DNA of 64,000 nt from Antilocapra americana (taxonomy: Eukaryota; Chordata; Mammalia; Artiodactyla; Antilocapridae). Position numbers and translations under genes: made by a program. How positions within the stretch are numbered: position 1 is the first letter of the stretch; every line of letters begins with the position of its first letter. Positions 59,521 through 64,000 of the stretch are shown piece after piece. The stretch covers positions 15,032,861-15,096,860 of the forward strand of contig ML664161.1 of NCBI GenBank assembly GCA_007570785.1, read 5' to 3'. The notes below the pieces were generated by a model. That model was not told the origin of the DNA, did no database searches, and was given only the letters and a program-made list of their open reading frames with translations.

Positions 59521-60640
59521 TGAGAGTTAACTCCACATGTAAATCCACTACAGTACCAACCAGGACAAACCAATATTCTACTGAACAACCAAGTAGAGGG
59601 ACAAGTAGGAATATCTTCCATACTTTTTCTAATAACACACTAGATGAGCCCAACAAATATCATGTAATATAGTAGCTGTCTGGAAACTACTTAGATAACC
59701 TGAAGAACAGAACCAGATCATAGGTCTGAAACTGTCTTTAAGGGTAGAATTTGACCTGCCACCTAGTCTATGGACTGCTGTGATAGACAAAGACATTTGT
59801 TCATGTAAGATGTGATTTAGTGACTCCCAAAATACACTATATCTCTCTCCGATCTCCTTAAGCTTCCTCAAACTTCTGCTCACATATACATATATTTTAA
59901 TAATTAGAGCTTCATACCTCTGGCTTCAATTCCCCTTCCTAACATGAAGACTGTGTATCAGTAAAAAATTTAAAACCCTTACCATCGCCTGTGATTTAAA
60001 TATATCCATTACTTTTTAAAAAGATTAAACCTGTCCACACCTCACTCTTCCACTGTACTACTCCCCAGTTGGGATGCAAAAGCAAAACAAGTCACGTACA
60101 ACTGTGAATATCCCAGACAATCACTCAGAGCCGTTTTCGTCTGCTCTCTGCTGGAGTCTGGAGCTTGCCTCTTTTCTCAGGTCCTGAATCCTAAAACCTT
60201 TCTTCCCATATCTAAAGCTCCTTTGATTCAGTCATCCTTTGTCTCCTATGTGTTACTTTTGGTCCTTGACTGTTGCAATTTATCTTGTCTTCTCTGGATT
60301 TGGCATTTCCTAAGCTCCTAAATGAGACTCAAGCAACAGAATTCACCTTACCGAATGAGAGCTAATCACAGATAATCACAGTTAGGGGCCAGCATATAGG
60401 TGCTCAAAAATCAAAATATATCATTAGGATGAAAAGAACCTCAAATGTCAGCGAGATAGTGGTGAAGAGGTTGGAAGATTTCTGCATTCAACTCCTTCTT
60501 TGTTGGAGTGCAAAAGCAGAAGAATAAAGAAAATAGTTCTTTCTTTAATTCAGAGTCACCCCAGCTCTGTTACTCAAATTAGTGCCAATAAGTTCTATAC
60601 AAAGAGTAGAAAAAGTTTTGCTTAGTTGTCTAGGGATTAT
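59521..60640. other. no gene recognised
   Basis: Unassigned. The frames of about 80 codons at 59430-59672 and 59629-59883 have no recognised content. Confidence 0.35.
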
Positions 60641-60863
60641 AGTTCTTCCCAGGTGGCATTAGTGGTAAAGAATCCACCTGCCAATGCAGCTTAGACCTAA
60701 GAGATGCAGGTTTGATGCCTGGGTCAGGAAGATCCTCTGGAAAAAGGCAGGGCAACCCACACCAGTAATCTTGCCTGGGGAATCCCATAGACAGAGGAGC
60801 CTGACAATCTGCAGTCCACAGGGTCACACAGAGTTGAACATGACTAAGTGACTTAGCACGCAT
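60641..60863 (+). mobile_element. Bov-tA SINE
   Basis: Head AGTTCTTCCCAGGTGGCATTAG, body with CCAGTAATCTTGCCTGG, end GACTAAGTGACTTAGCACGCATG. Confidence 0.93.
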
Positions 60864-60924
60864 GTGCTAAGAATTACAAATGCAAATATTGAAAGAACCT
60901 AGAGAGCAGCAGCCACAATGTACT

Positions 60925-61185
60925 TCTATCTAAAAAGGTCTTTTTATCTCTTACAGATCCTGGTTTCAGTTGCTTTGGATATATATCCAGAAGGATTGCT
61001 AGATCATATTTGAACTCTATTTTTACTTTACTTTTTTGAGGAAACTTCAATTGTTTTGCATAGCAGTTGCCCCATATTATGTTTCCACTGACAGTGTACA
61101 AGGGTTTCAGTTTCTCCACATTCTGGACAACATTTATTATTACTACCTTTTGAACATTGGTAATATTTACAATGCTCTCTAAGTA
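60925..61185 (-). mobile_element. old L1 LINE fragment
   Basis: Reverse-oriented L1 3' ORF2/UTR phrases: TTTGGATATATATCCAGAAGG, ATTGCTAGATCATATTTGAAC, TTTTTTGAGGAAACTTCAATTG, TTTCCACTGACAGTGTACAAGGG and CTCCACATTCTGGACAACAT. Confidence 0.85.
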
Positions 61186-61916
61186 GCAGAAGTTTGCTCA
61201 AATGATTTCTGTAATATATGACCCTTGGAGACTGATGAAGTCTGGAAAGAATCCCATAGTGTCATGGTATCTTGGTAGCTCCACTCCAGACGGCTGAGTC
61301 CAGGTATTCCCCAAGACTTCCATGGCTCCCTGCAGCCCGCATTAACACATAATCTTTAAACTAGGGTAGGGGCTTGTTGAAGAGCAGCCACTCACTGTCA
61401 AGAGCACTTCTTATGATCCTAGTCATCCCTGGGAGGCACAAGGGGAGAGGAGGAGCAATTCTGGATCATTTTGAGGGACAGAATGTGACCCTCAACAGAC
61501 TTTTATCCCCTACCCCAAACTGTATGAGAAGTCAAGTAAACTGTGCTAGGGGTATTTGTAAAAGAGGAGCTCTTCCTTGGAAGAGATGTTAATTTGTGAT
61601 CAATAAAGGTAAAAGGGCCTCTTTCAGAGTGTTTAAGTGGAATTCAATAGGTAAATATATGCACCACTCTTTCATATTCTGTCACAAATGGTAAACCTAA
61701 AATCTCCAGTACACTTACTACACCCTCTGCAAAAAATACTTTTCCATCTCTTATCCCCTTTTTTATTTATCAGGTTAAATTTATCAATTTAAATGTCCCC
61801 AATGTCTGAGAACTCCTCTGACTATCTAAGGCAGTAGTTACCCTTATCTGTATTCATACACTAGTTTATATATCACTTTGCATTTTATTAATTATTTTAA
61901 ATCTTTTTATCTTAAT
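61186..61916. other. no gene recognised
   Basis: A 72-codon frame at 61374-61592 lies in a slightly GC-richer stretch (61260-61620) that I cannot assign to a gene or a repeat. Confidence 0.35.
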
Positions 61917-62038
61917 TTTTTTTTTGGTCATACTGCAGGGCGGGTAGGACCTTAGTTCCCCAGCCAGGGATCAAATAAATCTGTGTTCCATATGCAGTGG
62001 GAGCACAGAGTCCTAACCACTGGATGGCCAGGAAGCCC
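61917..62038 (-). mobile_element. CHR-type tRNA-Glu-derived SINE
   Basis: TTTTTGGTCATACTGCAGGGCGGGTAGGACCTTAGTTCCCCAGCCAGGGATC and ACAGAGTCCTAACCACTGGATGGCCAGGAAGCCCC follow the reversed consensus of the cetartiodactyl CHR SINEs. The T-run is at the left end. CTTAATTT occurs on both sides as a likely target-site repeat. Confidence 0.85.
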
Positions 62039-63924
62039 CTTAATTTGCATTTTAGTTATCATTAAACATTCATGTTTTCCCAACATTATAAATATTATAA
62101 AACTCTCTGTGATCAAGACAATATGTGTAATATTTATATTTGTGTCCTAGCTTAAGGCCTGACTCAATTAACGCAATATATATTTAGTTGACAAATGAAA
62201 TAATCTGTGTAAAATGTAGGGAGGGACCAAAATTGAGAGGGAATTTCCCCAAATCTTAGACATCCAGTTAGCATCACAGAAGTTATAAACCTCAAGGATA
62301 ACTACACTTTGCTTTCAAAAGGTTGCACTTGACAAGGATCCTCTTAGTTCAATCACCAGCTATCATATCATCTTAAAATAAAACATAGCCCATTTCATGA
62401 TAAAATAGCTTATTTTGAGGTATGTTTATTATATAATTGTGATCTCTACTGATATGAAGGTTTAGATTTGTGTCCTCATAAAATAAAACAGGACAAGGAA
62501 TAAAGAACTGTGTGGTTTTGACAATCTGAGTTAATGACCCAGATTCCTTTACTGCTAGACACACAGAGCTTCATCTCTCAGTGAGTGCTATAGGAAAAGA
62601 AACCTGAGGAGATTTCATGCCAAAACAGGTCACTTGACCAATATTTCAGTTTCAAACTTTCCCCAGTATCTTTAACCTGTTTAGAGAGTGTTTAATAACA
62701 CTAGTCACTTAGCACTTGGTGTCTCTAAAGTTCTTTAAAACACTAAATAATCAATCATCTCCCAACTCCCTGCAAGATGAGGAAGAATTATCATTCTGCC
62801 TTTACAGATGGAATATTTGAAATGTAAAATAGCATATTCAAGGCCAGACAGGAACTCAGTACTGTGATTAAATAAAAACTCTGAGTTCCCAACATCCAAG
62901 CCTTGGCAAAGGAATTTGTCACATTGCCTTTTTATAGAGAAAGCTTGGAAACCCAGGAGGAGGATGCAGAAGAGAGAACTATGAATTTTAAAGCATATGG
63001 AAATCTATTTCATTTAGACTGAAGTTAACAGGTAATCAGCTCAATTCCTCCCCCTCCTGCCCATGAGTACCTAGCTGTCAGACCAGTAATATAGGTGACT
63101 TGAAGGACCAATGCAGGCTGAATACTGATAGAAAGGGCAAGAGAAAAATTAAGATACAGAGAGGTCTATATGCTCTTATCTGTGCCTTTGGGGAGCTTAA
63201 CAAAAAGTATTAGTGCTAGCAAGGCGTTTACCTACTTTGGGCTATTATCTACACTGAGAATAGCTTTATGACCCATGGCAGAATTTTAGAACCAATTTAA
63301 AGAGGTTGTTCATCCAGGGAGGTCTTCTTTGCTTCAGGCTCCTGGATTCACACTCATGGTAGCAAGTGCTTATATCACTCTGGCTCAGTTTAATGACTAA
63401 CAAATGACAAACTAGGTGTGTCCCACAAATCAGCACTGGACAAGAGTTTGGATCTTCCTTGCCTCACATAAGTCCAAAGTTTATTTTACAAATTCATAGC
63501 AAGGACAGTCTATATCCCCAGGAAGTAATTTATCTTCCCACAGATGTGCTCGGGCTTTAATAGCTGATAAAAAGAGTCGTGGAATAAAGTGAGTATTGGC
63601 CATAAATGAAATGCTCTCTTCTGGTATTCCTCATTTGGGCACTATCTGACTTTCAGTGGCTTCTGATTCTGTGACACGAGATGGAATCACTGGAGGGGCA
63701 CAGTGAAGGAGCCTGAGAGGAAGTTACAGTGGCTATCTGTTTAGGTGATTTGGAATATCAAGAATCCAGGAAGCTAACTGTCCTTGGAGTATCTCTCACT
63801 TGCCTGCCCACTGACACAACTTTACAATCACTAAAGGGAGAAATGGATAAGATGGAGCTGTGGCCTCCAGCTGGCCAGAGGTGGGATGCTCAAAGCTATC
63901 TGACCCTTGCTGACAGATAAGATA
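62039..63924. other. no gene recognised; MIR-like piece near 62745-62880
   Basis: CTCCCTGCAAGATGAGGAAG, TTACAGATGGAATATTTGAAATG and AAGGCCAGACAGGAACTCAG are MIR-like in reverse orientation. The 63-codon frame at 63729-63920 is not recognised. Confidence 0.4.
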
Positions 63925-64000
63925 GTTCAGTTCAGCTCAGTTCAGTCGCTCAGTCATGTCCGATTCTTTGCAATTCCATGGATTGCAACACACCAGGCCT
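63925..64000 (-). mobile_element. BovB (RTE) LINE, 3' end, continues beyond the window
   Basis: It opens with the GTTCA-type tail (63925-63945), then TCGCTCAGTCATGTCCGATTC and GATTGCAACACACCAGGCCT, the reversed 3' end of BovB. Confidence 0.93.

Overview
This window is nuclear DNA from a ruminant, almost certainly a bovid (cattle or a close relative). The evidence is the very high density of Bov-tA and Bov-A2 SINEs, four BovB (RTE) LINE copies and a full-length ruminant-type L1, all of which belong to ruminant genomes. I cannot separate cattle from sheep, goat or buffalo by eye. I found no conventional nuclear protein-coding exon with convincing support. Nearly all open frames of 60 to 130 codons are shadows of SINEs, LINEs or the mitochondrial insert.

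The main feature is a nuclear mitochondrial insertion (NUMT) of about 6.15 kb at roughly 7658-13812. It is one uninterrupted, collinear piece of mitochondrial DNA. In order it holds the 3' end of 12S rRNA, tRNA-Val, complete 16S rRNA, tRNA-Leu(UUR), ND1, tRNA-Ile, tRNA-Gln(-), tRNA-Met, ND2, tRNA-Trp, the tRNA-Ala/Asn/OL/Cys/Tyr cluster (-), COX1, tRNA-Ser(UCN)(-) and most of tRNA-Asp. It is young in structural terms. ND1 is fully open in the mitochondrial code. ND2 has one disabling AGA codon, and COX1 has one single-base deletion at about nt 748-750. Under the nuclear code every TGA (mitochondrial Trp) is a stop, so none of these can be expressed as full-length protein from this locus.

Left part (1-7657): BovB 3' piece on the minus strand (3537-4602), Bov-tA SINEs, a MIR at 4718-4845 and unassigned single-copy-like DNA. 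Middle part (13829-39600): BovB pieces at 14995-15481 and 24490-26399, many SINEs, older L1 relics on the minus strand (21300-22060; 31056-32262 with two SINEs nested in it), a MITE hairpin resembling the bovine mir-2284/2285 family (29916-29998), a candidate solitary LTR (23720-24235) and a short L1 insertion with a 29-bp perfect target-site duplication (32897-33192).

Right part (39600-64000): an essentially full-length but dead L1 (39630-47513) with a triplicated ~145-bp block in its 5' UTR, a second short L1 3' insertion (48519-48832), more Bov-tA copies, an old L1 fragment (60925-61185), a CHR-type SINE (61917-62038), a MER5-like DNA transposon relic and, at the right edge, the start of another BovB copy. 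The parts do not work together as a pathway. The window records successive retrotransposon and organelle-DNA insertions into gene-poor, AT-rich DNA. Family names are from recognition of consensus-like sequence, not from a database search.
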